Below are positions 35,659-43,827 of a stretch of 64,000 nt of DNA, piece after piece. The stretch is from the NCBI GenBank assembly GCA_963790325.1, contig CAWBNY010000003.1, forward strand, positions 1,054,001 to 1,118,000, read 5' to 3'. The notes under the pieces were generated by a model, which saw nothing but the letters and a program-made list of their open reading frames with translations, ran no database searches and had not been told where the DNA came from. The stretch comes from JAXDMK01 sp963790325. GTDB lineage: Bacteria; Actinomycetota; Acidimicrobiia; Acidimicrobiales; AC-14. How positions within the stretch are numbered: position 1 is the stretch's first letter; every line of letters begins with the position of its first letter. Made by a program: the position numbers and the translations under genes.

Positions 35659-36588
35659 GTGCGCCGCCGCCCCCTCCTCGCCGCCATCGTCGTCGCCCTC
35701 ACCGGCGCCGCCGCCTGCAGTGGCTCGTCCCCCTCGTCCCCCCCGCCCACCCCGTCCGCGGCCTCGTCGACGACCGCCGCCCCCGCCGACCGCCTCGCCT
35801 TCGGGCCACCGGTGCTACGGGGCCAGATCTCGAACGAGGCCATCGCCGAGAGCAGCGGATTGGTCGCCTCCCGCCGCAACCCGGGCCGGCTCTGGACCCA
35901 CAACGACTCCGATTCGGCGCCGGTGATCTTCTGCGTCGAACCCGACGGGGCATCGTGCGGGGACTGGACGGTGACCGGCGCCGGCAACCTCGACTGGGAG
36001 GACATCGCCGCCGGTCCCGGCCCGGAGCCGGGCGAGCGCTACCTGTACATCGGCGACATCGGCGACAACCGCAAGGTCCGCGACGGGATCGTCGTCTACC
36101 GGGTCGTCGAGCCGACCGTCGCCGACCCCGCCACCGGCGGCCCGGCCACCACCGCCCCCGCCACGGCCGTCGAGCTCGCCTACGACGACGGCGCCCACGA
36201 TGCCGAGAGCCTCCTCGTCCACCCCGGGACCGGCACGATCTACGTGATCGTCAAGGACGTGGGCGACTCCGCGGTCTACCGGGCGCCCGCCGGCGGCGAC
36301 ACCCTCAGCCGGGTCGGCACCCTGGGCCTGGGGCTGTTCGGCCTCGCCACCGGGGCCGACATCTCCCCCGGCGGTCGCCGGGTGGCGGTGTGCACCCCCG
36401 TCGGCGGCTACGAGCTCACCCTGGCCACCGGGGCCGACTTCGACACCATCTGGGACGGGCGGGCGGTGCCCGTCGACATCGGCGGTCGCACCCAGGGCGA
36501 GGCCATCGCCTACCGCCTCGACGGCGACGCCCTCTTCACCACCAGCGAGGGCTACCCGTCCCCCCTCTACGAGGTGGCCCGGCTGTAG
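35659..36588 (+). CDS. Lipoprotein with probable beta-propeller domain
   Basis: 309 residues from GTG 35659. Lipobox AAAC (Cys20), then a Ser/Pro/Thr-rich linker (21-45). The rest shows repeated beta-strand motifs typical of propeller proteins (SSGLVASRRNPGRLWTHNDSD, LDWEDIAAGPG, YLYIGDIGDN, HDAESLLVHPGTGTIYVIVK, GADISPGGRRVAV, QGEAIAYRLDGDALFTTSEG). This pattern is common in actinobacterial exported proteins annotated as hypothetical. It is divergent from dapD, 45 bases apart. Function unknown. Confidence 0.82.
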   Translation: MRRRPLLAAIVVALTGAAACSGSSPSSPPPTPSAASSTTAAPADRLAFGPPVLRGQISNEAIAESSGLVASRRNPGRLWTHNDSDSAPVIFCVEPDGASCGDWTVTGAGNLDWEDIAAGPGPEPGERYLYIGDIGDNRKVRDGIVVYRVVEPTVADPATGGPATTAPATAVELAYDDGAHDAESLLVHPGTGTIYVIVKDVGDSAVYRAPAGGDTLSRVGTLGLGLFGLATGADISPGGRRVAVCTPVGGYELTLATGADFDTIWDGRAVPVDIGGRTQGEAIAYRLDGDALFTTSEGYPSPLYEVARL

Positions 36589-36595
36589 CCGGCCT

Positions 36596-39500
36596 TCAGG
36601 TGCGGGCCTCCTCCCGCAACGCCTTGACCGACTCGGCCACCCGGTAGAGGGCGGCGTACAGGCCCTCCATGTCGGCCGGGAGAGCCTCGAGAGCCCGGAG
36701 GCGGTCGTTGAAGTCCTGGAGGAGGACGCTGGCGCTGGCCAGCGACGCCTGGTGGTTGGCGGTGACCTCGTCGGACATGCGGGTGAGGTCGCGGAGGGCG
36801 GCGTCGACCGACTTGGGCAGCGACTCCAGCCGCCCGAGGCGACCGTCGACCTCCGCCAGCCGGGATGCGCCCATCGACGTGATCTCGGATCGCACCCGCT
36901 CGATCTCGCCCCGGACGTCGGCGAGGGCGGCGGTGACGGGCTCCACCTGTCCCCGCAGCCCGGCGACCTGCTCGTCCCGATCGTGGACGGCGGCGGCCAG
37001 GCGCTCGATCTCCCGGAACACGCCGTCGACGTCGGCCGGCAGGCTCTCCAGGGCCTGGACCCGCCGGGCGACGCTGTCGAGGGTCTCGCTGGAGTCCCCG
37101 AACGCCCGGCGGACGGCGTCGGCCAGCCGCTCCATCTCCATCGACACCCGGTCGACCTCGGTGGGGACCCCCTCCACCGCCCGCATGCGGGCCCACAGGC
37201 CGGTGACCTGCTCGGTGGTGTAGATCCGCTCGTCCTCGATGCGCTCCCGGATGTCGGCCAGGGCGTCGCGCACCCCCGACACGGTGGCCTCGTAGCCGGC
37301 CGAGCGGTCCTCGTGGTCGGTGGCGAGAGCGGTGACCCGGCCCAGCTCCCGGTAGAGGGCGTCGAGATCGCCGGTGAGCGACTCCAGGCTGGCCAGCCGC
37401 CGGCGCAGGTCGAGCTCGGTGTTCTGGCCCTGGTTGGCCAGCCGCTCGAGCTCCGCCCGCAGGTCGGCGAGGGCGGTGTCGACCGCCACCTGACGCTCGA
37501 ACACGTCGCCCTGGCGGTCGTCGCGAGCGGCCGTGGCCTCCGCCACCCGCTCGAAGTCGCGGTACATGCCCTCGATGTCGGCCGGCAGGCCCTCCAACAT
37601 CCGCAGCCGCCCGGCCAGTCCGAGCTGCTCGGTGGTGGCGGCGAGGGCCGCCTGCTGGGCGCTCCCCGCCTCCTCCGAGACCCGGCGCAGCTCGTGGCCC
37701 AGCTCGGCCACCTGGTCGACCAGCAGCTCGAGCGGCCCGACCCGCTCGACGACGCCGTCGACCTGGTCGGCCATGGCCCCGAGGGCACCCCGCTGGGCGA
37801 CGAGCACCTCGCCCGCCAGCCGGTCGAGCTCCTGGCGGAGCGCGGCCACCGAGATCTCCAGGGGCGTGGTGCGGTCGGCGATCTGGGCCAGGGCCCCGTC
37901 GCGCGACAGGGTCAGCTCGGCCACCCGGTCGAGCTCGCGGTACATCCCCTCGATGTCGGACGTGAGCACGCCGAGGGCGGCCATGCGCTCGTCGATGGAG
38001 TTGACCCGCTCGCCGACCATGTCGAGGCGCTCCTCGGCCAGGTCGACCCGGTCGCCCACCACGTCGATGCGTCGGCCGGCGCTGTCGAGCTCGGAGGACA
38101 CTCCCTCCAGCCGGCGCATGACCTGGTCCTCGGCGGCGTCGATCCGAGCCGCGGTCGAGGGGTAGTTGCCCCGGGCGTCGAGCAGCTCCTGGCGGGTGGC
38201 GGTCAGCGCGTCCTCCAGCGGCCGCAGCCGCTGGGTCAGCTCGGACAGGACCCCCTCGCCCCCCGAGAGGTGCCCGGACAGGCGGTCGATCTCCCGGTAG
38301 ATGCCGTCGACGTCGGCCCGCAGCGCCTCCATGCCCTGGAGCCGCTGGTCGATCGCGCCCAGGTGGTCGAAGGCCTCGACCCGTACGGCCTGGTTGGTGG
38401 CCGCGGTTTCGTCGGCCACCCGGTCGAGCTCCCGCCGCAGCTCGTGGAGGGCGCCCTCGAGGGGGGCCGTGCGCCCGGCGACCTGGGCCGTCGTCGACTG
38501 GTGGGTGGTGAGGAGCTCGCGGGTGATCCGTTCGAGCTCGTCCCGCAGCTCGCGGACCGTGCCCTCGAGCAGGCCGCTGCGGAGGGCGGCCCGGGCCAGC
38601 TCGGCGAAGTCGGGTGTTCCCGAGATCTCGGCTGCGTACCGGTCGAGCGCGCCCCGGACGTCGCCCGTGCCCCCTCCGACCTCCAGCTGGGTGAGGCGCT
38701 CGTCGGTGCGGGCGAAGGCCTCGGTGCGGGCCTGCATCTCGCCCGACATCCAGGCGAACTCCCGGCGGAAGCTCTCGATGCTGGCCGTGGCCCGGGCCAT
38801 CGCCTGCTCCCGAGCCTCGAGGTTGGCCAGGCGGTTGCTGACGAAGGCCATCTGCTCGGTGGCCTGGCGCAGGGCGGACTCGCACGCCTGGACCTCGCCC
38901 GCCACCCACAGCAGCCCCCGGCGCAGGCTGTCGGGGTCGGCCGGACCGTTGGCGAGGGCCCGCAACCGGCTGGCGATCTCGCCTTCGCGGTCGGGCAGGG
39001 GGTCGTAGGACGGGAAGCGTCGGCTCTCGGACACATCGACCTCCGGCTGACCGGTAGCCCAACCCGGTGGGTACAGGGGGGGCAGCGGCTCGGACAGCGG
39101 CCCACCGCCTTGGTGTGGCTCGGCCCAGCCCGTACCGTCGGGCATCGGCCGGGCGGGGGGAGCGGGCTGGGGGACGGGCTCGGGAACGGTCGCCGCCGGG
39201 GGCGGCGGGGGCGGCGGGGGCGGCGGGGGGGCGCTGGCGGCAGGCGAGGCCGGGGGATGCTCGGCCGCGACGGTGGGGATGCCCCAGAAATCGGAGCCGC
39301 GGGAGCCGGCGCCGGGCGCCGCCGACGGGGCGGGCCCGGCCGGTGGGGGCGGGGGTGGAGGCGGGGGCCCGGGGGAGTGGGCGGCGGATGCGGAGGGCGC
39401 CCGGACCACGGGGTTCGGCAACGGGTGGACGGCGGGCCGGGCTGCCACCTGGGCCACCGCCGCCCCGGGCCGGGTCGGCTCGGACTTGGTGCGAAGGCCC

Positions 39501-39613
39501 TTACGGTTCTTGGACGCGGAGCCGCGGTCCCAGACGTCCTGGCAGCCGCGAAATAGCCCCGCACACTCCGTGCCGCACTTGGCACACGTGCAGGACGACT
39601 CGCCGGCGACCAT
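36596..39613 (-). CDS. Large zinc-ribbon, proline-rich and coiled-coil repeat protein
   Basis: 1005 residues from ATG 39613. Residues 8-24 hold a Cys cluster (CTCAKCGTEC, then GC); 50-190 is a Pro/Ala-rich disordered linker with two poly-Pro runs; 205-1005 is almost wholly helical and heptad-like. A motif of the form LPADVDGxYRELERVA recurs about eight times, near residues 428, 548, 674, 744, 814, 855, 929 and 976. Eighteen codons upstream of the ATG stay open and add a CPGC pair that would complete a zinc ribbon, but no standard start exists there. Probably a cytoplasmic scaffold or polar/cell-shape protein; no known family recognised. Confidence 0.82.
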   Translation of the reverse strand: MVAGESSCTCAKCGTECAGLFRGCQDVWDRGSASKNRKGLRTKSEPTRPGAAVAQVAARPAVHPLPNPVVRAPSASAAHSPGPPPPPPPPPAGPAPSAAPGAGSRGSDFWGIPTVAAEHPPASPAASAPPPPPPPPPPPAATVPEPVPQPAPPARPMPDGTGWAEPHQGGGPLSEPLPPLYPPGWATGQPEVDVSESRRFPSYDPLPDREGEIASRLRALANGPADPDSLRRGLLWVAGEVQACESALRQATEQMAFVSNRLANLEAREQAMARATASIESFRREFAWMSGEMQARTEAFARTDERLTQLEVGGGTGDVRGALDRYAAEISGTPDFAELARAALRSGLLEGTVRELRDELERITRELLTTHQSTTAQVAGRTAPLEGALHELRRELDRVADETAATNQAVRVEAFDHLGAIDQRLQGMEALRADVDGIYREIDRLSGHLSGGEGVLSELTQRLRPLEDALTATRQELLDARGNYPSTAARIDAAEDQVMRRLEGVSSELDSAGRRIDVVGDRVDLAEERLDMVGERVNSIDERMAALGVLTSDIEGMYRELDRVAELTLSRDGALAQIADRTTPLEISVAALRQELDRLAGEVLVAQRGALGAMADQVDGVVERVGPLELLVDQVAELGHELRRVSEEAGSAQQAALAATTEQLGLAGRLRMLEGLPADIEGMYRDFERVAEATAARDDRQGDVFERQVAVDTALADLRAELERLANQGQNTELDLRRRLASLESLTGDLDALYRELGRVTALATDHEDRSAGYEATVSGVRDALADIRERIEDERIYTTEQVTGLWARMRAVEGVPTEVDRVSMEMERLADAVRRAFGDSSETLDSVARRVQALESLPADVDGVFREIERLAAAVHDRDEQVAGLRGQVEPVTAALADVRGEIERVRSEITSMGASRLAEVDGRLGRLESLPKSVDAALRDLTRMSDEVTANHQASLASASVLLQDFNDRLRALEALPADMEGLYAALYRVAESVKALREEART

Positions 39614-39759
39614 GACCGCCTTGCATCCGGGGCAAATCTGGATGCCGAACTCGTAGCACCATCCGATAGGCCAACCCTACCGTCCACCGCCCATGCCGTA
39701 CAGCGCTCCACCACCGGCAGTGGCCGGCCGGCCGCCTATCCGACCGCCGTCGGCACCTG

Positions 39760-40896
39760 TCAGGCGGGGTCGGGGACCCCCGCAGGGGCGTGCCGGAGAC
39801 GATCTGCGACCAGACGCAGACGCTCCATCGGCTGCACCAGCGCCACCCGTACATACCCTTCCCCGGGCTCGCCATAGAGGTCCCCGGGGGCAACCAGGAC
39901 ACCCCCCCATTTGGCCAGCCAGGCGGTGAGCCCCCAGGCGTCGCCGCCGGGCGCGGCGGCCCACAGATAGAACGATCCGGCCGGCGGATCGGCCTCCGCA
40001 CCGACGCTCGCCAGGACGTCCCGGAAGAGCTCCAGCCGCTTCCGGTAGCGCTCCCGCTGGGCGTCGACGTGGGTGTCGTCGGCCAGGGCGACGGTGGCCG
40101 CCGCCTGCACCGGGCCCGGCACCATGGCCCCCGCGTGCTTGCGCACCTCCGACAGGTAGTGCACCAGGTCGGCGTCCCCGGCGTAGAACCCGGCCCGCAG
40201 CCCGGCCAGGTTCGACCGCTTCGACAGCGAGTGCACGGCCAGCACCCCGTCGGCCCCGTGCTCGAGGATCGTCCGCGGCCGGTCGGCCCATGTGAACTCG
40301 ACGTAGCACTCGTCGCTCAGCACGGGGACGTCGTGGGCCCGGCCCCAGGCCGCCGCCGCCCCCAGGTCGGACAGCCGGCTCGTCGGGTTGCCGGGCGTGT
40401 TCACCCACAGGCAGAGGGCCCGCTCGGCGTCGGACGGGTCGATGTCGTCGAACCGGGCTCCCTCCACGTCGACCGCCACCGCCCGGCAGCCGGCGAGGAC
40501 CGCCCCCATCGCGTAGGACGGGTAGGACACCGCCGGGTAGAGCACCGTGTCCCGGCTCGGGTCGCGCAGGCGCAGCCACTGGGGCAGGGCCGTGACCAGC
40601 TCTTTCGTGCCGATGCAGGCGGCGATGTCGGCGACCGCCACGTCGACCCCGAGCCGGCGGTGCATCCAGCCGGCGGCCGCCTCCCGGAAGGCGACCGTGC
40701 CCACCGACGACGGGTATCCCCGCTCGGTCCCCGACGATGCCAGCGCCGCCACCACGTCGGCCGGCGGGGCGTCGCAGGGGGTGCCGATGGACAGGTCGAC
40801 GAGGCCGCCTTCGTGGCCCGCGGCCAGCGGCTTGAGCCGGTCGAGGCGGTCGTAGGGGTAGGGCGGCGGGACGAAACCGTTCGGGCCCGGGCTCAC
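39760..40896 (-). CDS. dapC: Class I/II aminotransferase, probable N-succinyldiaminopimelate aminotransferase
   Basis: 378 residues, PLP-dependent. The PLP Lys is in HSLSKRSNLAGLRAGF; substrate and cofactor motifs are DLSIGTP, GYPSSVGTVAFREA, NTPGNPTSR and SDECYVEFTW. This matches the actinobacterial DapC group, which converts succinyl-amino-ketopimelate to succinyl-DAP. With dapD, dapE and dapF in the same window, the DAP assignment is likely, though related aminotransferases exist. GTG 40896 overlaps the hflX stop as GTGA. Confidence 0.88.
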   Translation of the reverse strand: MSPGPNGFVPPPYPYDRLDRLKPLAAGHEGGLVDLSIGTPCDAPPADVVAALASSGTERGYPSSVGTVAFREAAAGWMHRRLGVDVAVADIAACIGTKELVTALPQWLRLRDPSRDTVLYPAVSYPSYAMGAVLAGCRAVAVDVEGARFDDIDPSDAERALCLWVNTPGNPTSRLSDLGAAAAWGRAHDVPVLSDECYVEFTWADRPRTILEHGADGVLAVHSLSKRSNLAGLRAGFYAGDADLVHYLSEVRKHAGAMVPGPVQAAATVALADDTHVDAQRERYRKRLELFRDVLASVGAEADPPAGSFYLWAAAPGGDAWGLTAWLAKWGGVLVAPGDLYGEPGEGYVRVALVQPMERLRLVADRLRHAPAGVPDPA

Positions 40897-42158
40897 GCCA
40901 GGAAGTCCACGTACCGGTTGACCTCGGCGTCGGGGAGGCGGACCCGCAGCCGGGTGGCGTCGTCCTCGTGGTGCTCCGACAGGACCTCGCCCTGGCGGTG
41001 GAGGGCGGCCACCACGTCGCCCCGCTCGTAGGGGACCAACATCTCCACGGTCCGGGACAGCAGCCGCAACCGCTCCCCCACCGCCTCCAGCAGCCCGTCG
41101 ACCGCGGCGCCGGTGGCCGCCGACAGCGCCACCGAACCCGGGTGACGGTCGAGCAGGCGCTTGACCTCCTCGCCGGCCAGATCGGACTTGTTGAACGCCA
41201 CCAGCACCGGCACCTCGTCGGCTCCGATCTCCCGCAGGACGGTGTCGACCGCCGCCATCTGCGCCTCCGGGTCGGCCGCCGAGGCGTCGACCACGTGGAG
41301 CAGGAGGTCGGCCTCGGCCACCTCCTCCAGCGTCGACCGGAAGGCCTCCACCAGCTGGGTGGGCAGCTTGCGCACGAACCCGACGGTGTCGGAGACGAGC
41401 ACCCGCTCCCCGCCGGGGAGGTCGAGGCGGCGGGTGGACGGGTCGACGGTGGCGAACAGCCGGTCCTCCACCAGGACCCCGGCGTCGGTGAGCCGGTTGA
41501 GGAGGGTGGACTTGCCGGCGTTGGTGTACCCCACGATGGCAACCGTCTGGAGGCGGGAGCGGGCCCTCGCCTTGCGCTGGACCCGCCGGTTCTTGGTGTT
41601 CTCCTTGAGGTCGGACTCCAGCTTGCTGATCCGGCGCAGGAGCCGCCGGCGGTCGATCTCGAGCTTGGTCTCGCCGCCACCGAACCGGGTGCCGATACCA
41701 CCGGCCTGCTGGCTCAGGCCCTTCCCCTTCCCCCGCAGCCGGGGCAGGCGGTAGCGGAGCAGGGCCAGCTCGACCTGCGCCTTCCCCTCCTGGCTGTGGG
41801 CGTGCTGGGCGAAGATGTCGAGGATCACCGCGGTGCGGTCGATGGCGGTGCGGCCCAGGATCTTCTCCAGGTTGCGGCTCTGGGCGGGCGACAGCTCCTC
41901 GTCGAAGACGACCGTGTCGGCGTCGACCTGGTAGCTGATCTCCCGCAGCTCCTCGGCCTTGCCCTTGCCCACGAACGTGGCCGGATCGGGGCTGTCCCGC
42001 CGTTGGAGGACGCGCTCGACCTCGTCGGCCCCGGCCGTGTCGACCAGGGCGGCCAGCTCGTCGAGCGACATCTCGGCGTCGCCGATGGTGGTGGGGGGGA
42101 CGGCGACGCCGACGAGGACGATGCGCTCCCGCCGCTCACCCCGCTCGATCAGTGACAT
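40893..42158 (-). CDS. hflX: Ribosome-associated GTPase HflX
   Basis: 421 residues. The N-terminal HflX domain (GDAEMSLDELAALVDTAGADEV, FVGKGKAEEL, FDEELSPAQSRNLEK) is followed by a coiled region rich in Arg and the GTPase domain: G1 GYTNAGKST, G3 DTVGFVRKLP, G4 FNKSD, G5 LSAATG. HflX splits or rescues stalled 70S ribosomes under stress. Start ATG shares one base with the dapF stop (TGATG). Confidence 0.96.
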   Translation of the reverse strand: MSLIERGERRERIVLVGVAVPPTTIGDAEMSLDELAALVDTAGADEVERVLQRRDSPDPATFVGKGKAEELREISYQVDADTVVFDEELSPAQSRNLEKILGRTAIDRTAVILDIFAQHAHSQEGKAQVELALLRYRLPRLRGKGKGLSQQAGGIGTRFGGGETKLEIDRRRLLRRISKLESDLKENTKNRRVQRKARARSRLQTVAIVGYTNAGKSTLLNRLTDAGVLVEDRLFATVDPSTRRLDLPGGERVLVSDTVGFVRKLPTQLVEAFRSTLEEVAEADLLLHVVDASAADPEAQMAAVDTVLREIGADEVPVLVAFNKSDLAGEEVKRLLDRHPGSVALSAATGAAVDGLLEAVGERLRLLSRTVEMLVPYERGDVVAALHRQGEVLSEHHEDDATRLRVRLPDAEVNRYVDFLA

Positions 42159-42895
42159 CAGCGGACCTCGACCGACGCGACCCACGTGGCGGGCCCGGTG
42201 AGCACGATCTGGGGGCCGGCCAGGTCGACCTCGACCCCCCCGCCCGGCTGGTGGACCGTCACCCGCTCGCCGACCATCCCCCACTTGTGGGCGGCGGTGG
42301 CGGCGGCACAGGCGCCGGTGCCACAGGCCAGGGTCTCGCCCACGCCCCGCTCCCACACCCGCATGGTCACCTCGTCGGGCCCGGGGCCGGAGGCGATCAG
42401 TTCGAGGTTGACGTCGAGGCCGAGGCGGCGGGCCTCCCATCCGAGGTCGGCGTCGTAGGGGTCCTGAACCTCGATCACGGCGTGGGGGTTGCCCATGTCG
42501 ACCAGCAGGGACCGGCCGGGTCCGGGCTCCACCGAGGCCACACCCATGTCGACGCTCATCTGCCCGCCGGCGCCCACGACCACCCGCCGGGGGCCGGCGT
42601 CGGTGGCGACGGTGACCTCGGGGCCGGTGGCGAGCCCGGCGTCGACGAGGGCGAGTACCAGGCAACGGATTCCGTTGCCGCTCATCTCCGCCCGTCCGCC
42701 GTCGGCGTTGTACAGCTCCATGGTGAACGGGGTGGGGGTGGCACCCCGGGTCACGCGGATGAGGCCGTCGGCGCCCACGCCCCGGTGGCGGTCGCACAGG
42801 GCGCGGACCGTCGCCCCGTCGACCGGCTGGCGGCCGTCGAGGTCGAGGAAAACCAGGAAGTCGTTCCCCAGGCCGTGATACTTCTCGAGTCTCAT
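42158..42895 (-). CDS. dapF: Diaminopimelate epimerase
   Basis: 245 residues. Interconverts LL- and meso-DAP, the latter for peptidoglycan. Conserved segments: KYHGLGNDFLV, ADGLIRV, YNADGGRAEMSGNGIRC, DMGNPHAV, ERGVGETLACGTGACA. The second catalytic Cys is Cys191 in ACGTGACA. At the first catalytic position, usually Cys in CGNG, this protein has Ser72 (SGNG), with Cys78 six residues on. Whether that is a functional variant cannot be told here. ATG 42895 overlaps the miaA stop as ATGA. Confidence 0.94.
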   Translation of the reverse strand: MRLEKYHGLGNDFLVFLDLDGRQPVDGATVRALCDRHRGVGADGLIRVTRGATPTPFTMELYNADGGRAEMSGNGIRCLVLALVDAGLATGPEVTVATDAGPRRVVVGAGGQMSVDMGVASVEPGPGRSLLVDMGNPHAVIEVQDPYDADLGWEARRLGLDVNLELIASGPGPDEVTMRVWERGVGETLACGTGACAAATAAHKWGMVGERVTVHQPGGGVEVDLAGPQIVLTGPATWVASVEVR

Positions 42896-43827
42896 GGTCC
42901 GGCCCAGTCTCCCAGCAGGGCGGGGAGGAGGTCGACGGGATTTGCCGAGGTCGCCAGCCACGTGATCCGGGGATCGCGCCGGAACCACGAGCGCTGGCGG
43001 CGGGCGAACGCCCGGGTGCGGCGGACGGCTTCGGCGACCGCCTCGGCCAGGGTGGCCCGGCCGGCCACGTGGGCGAGCAGCTCGCGATAGCCGAGGGCCT
43101 GGGCCGCGGTGCGGGAGAGGGTTGGGGGCAGGGACCTCACCTCGTCGACGAACCCGTGGGCGAGCTGCCCGTCGTAGCGGGTGGCGATGCGGTCGTCGAC
43201 CACCGCCCGCGGCAGCCACACGCCGGCCAGGCGGAACCGGGTCGTGGTCGGGTAGGCGTCGATCCCGGGGCCGAAGGACGAGAACGGCTGCCCGCTGCCG
43301 AGGGTGACCTCCAGGGCCCGGACGATGCGGCGGGCGTTGCCCGGCTCGATGCGGGCCGCGGCGACGGGGTCGGCGTCGGCCAAGCGCCGGTGGAGGGCGC
43401 CGACCGCGGCTGGCTCCCGCCCGGTCCCGTCGGCGCCCAGCTCGTCCTCCAACCCCGCCCGCACCGCCGGCCACTGCCCCGGGAGGCGGAGGCCGTCGAC
43501 CACCGCCTGCAGGTAGAGGCCGGTCCCGCCCACCAGCAGGGCCCGGTGGCCGCGCGCCTCGATGCCGGCGATGGCGGTCTCGGCCTCGGCCTGGAACCGG
43601 GCCACCGAGAAGTCCTCCGACACCTCGGCCAGGTCGAGGAGGTGGTGGGGGACCTCGGCCCGCTCGGCGGCGGTGGGCTTGGCCGTGCCGACGTCCATCC
43701 CCCGGTAGACCTGCATCGAGTCCACCGAGACCAGCTCGACGTCGCCCAGCCGGCGGGCCACCTCCAGGGCGAGGGCGGACTTCCCCGACGCCGTCGGCCC
43801 GACCAGGACCAGGTGCGGCGTCGTCAG
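42892..43827 (-). CDS. miaA: tRNA dimethylallyltransferase, probable CTG start
   Basis: Adds a dimethylallyl group to A37 of tRNAs reading U-starting codons; MiaB then methylthiolates it. 311 residues from the CTG at 43827. The P-loop GPTASGKS (10-17) is right at the N-terminus, followed by SVDSMQVYRGMDVGTAKP, VGGTGLYLQAVVDGL and GNARRIVRALEV. No ATG, GTG or TTG occurs in frame close upstream, and the next one lies past the essential P-loop. The CTG overlaps the miaB stop as CTGA, which argues for coupled initiation at CTG. Confidence 0.94.
   Translation of the reverse strand: MTTPHLVLVGPTASGKSALALEVARRLGDVELVSVDSMQVYRGMDVGTAKPTAAERAEVPHHLLDLAEVSEDFSVARFQAEAETAIAGIEARGHRALLVGGTGLYLQAVVDGLRLPGQWPAVRAGLEDELGADGTGREPAAVGALHRRLADADPVAAARIEPGNARRIVRALEVTLGSGQPFSSFGPGIDAYPTTTRFRLAGVWLPRAVVDDRIATRYDGQLAHGFVDEVRSLPPTLSRTAAQALGYRELLAHVAGRATLAEAVAEAVRRTRAFARRQRSWFRRDPRITWLATSANPVDLLPALLGDWAGP

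Noticed and set aside
39180..39240. Repeat-like GGGGGCGGCGG runs as a tandem repeat element
   Set aside because: They encode the poly-proline linker of the coiled-coil protein.
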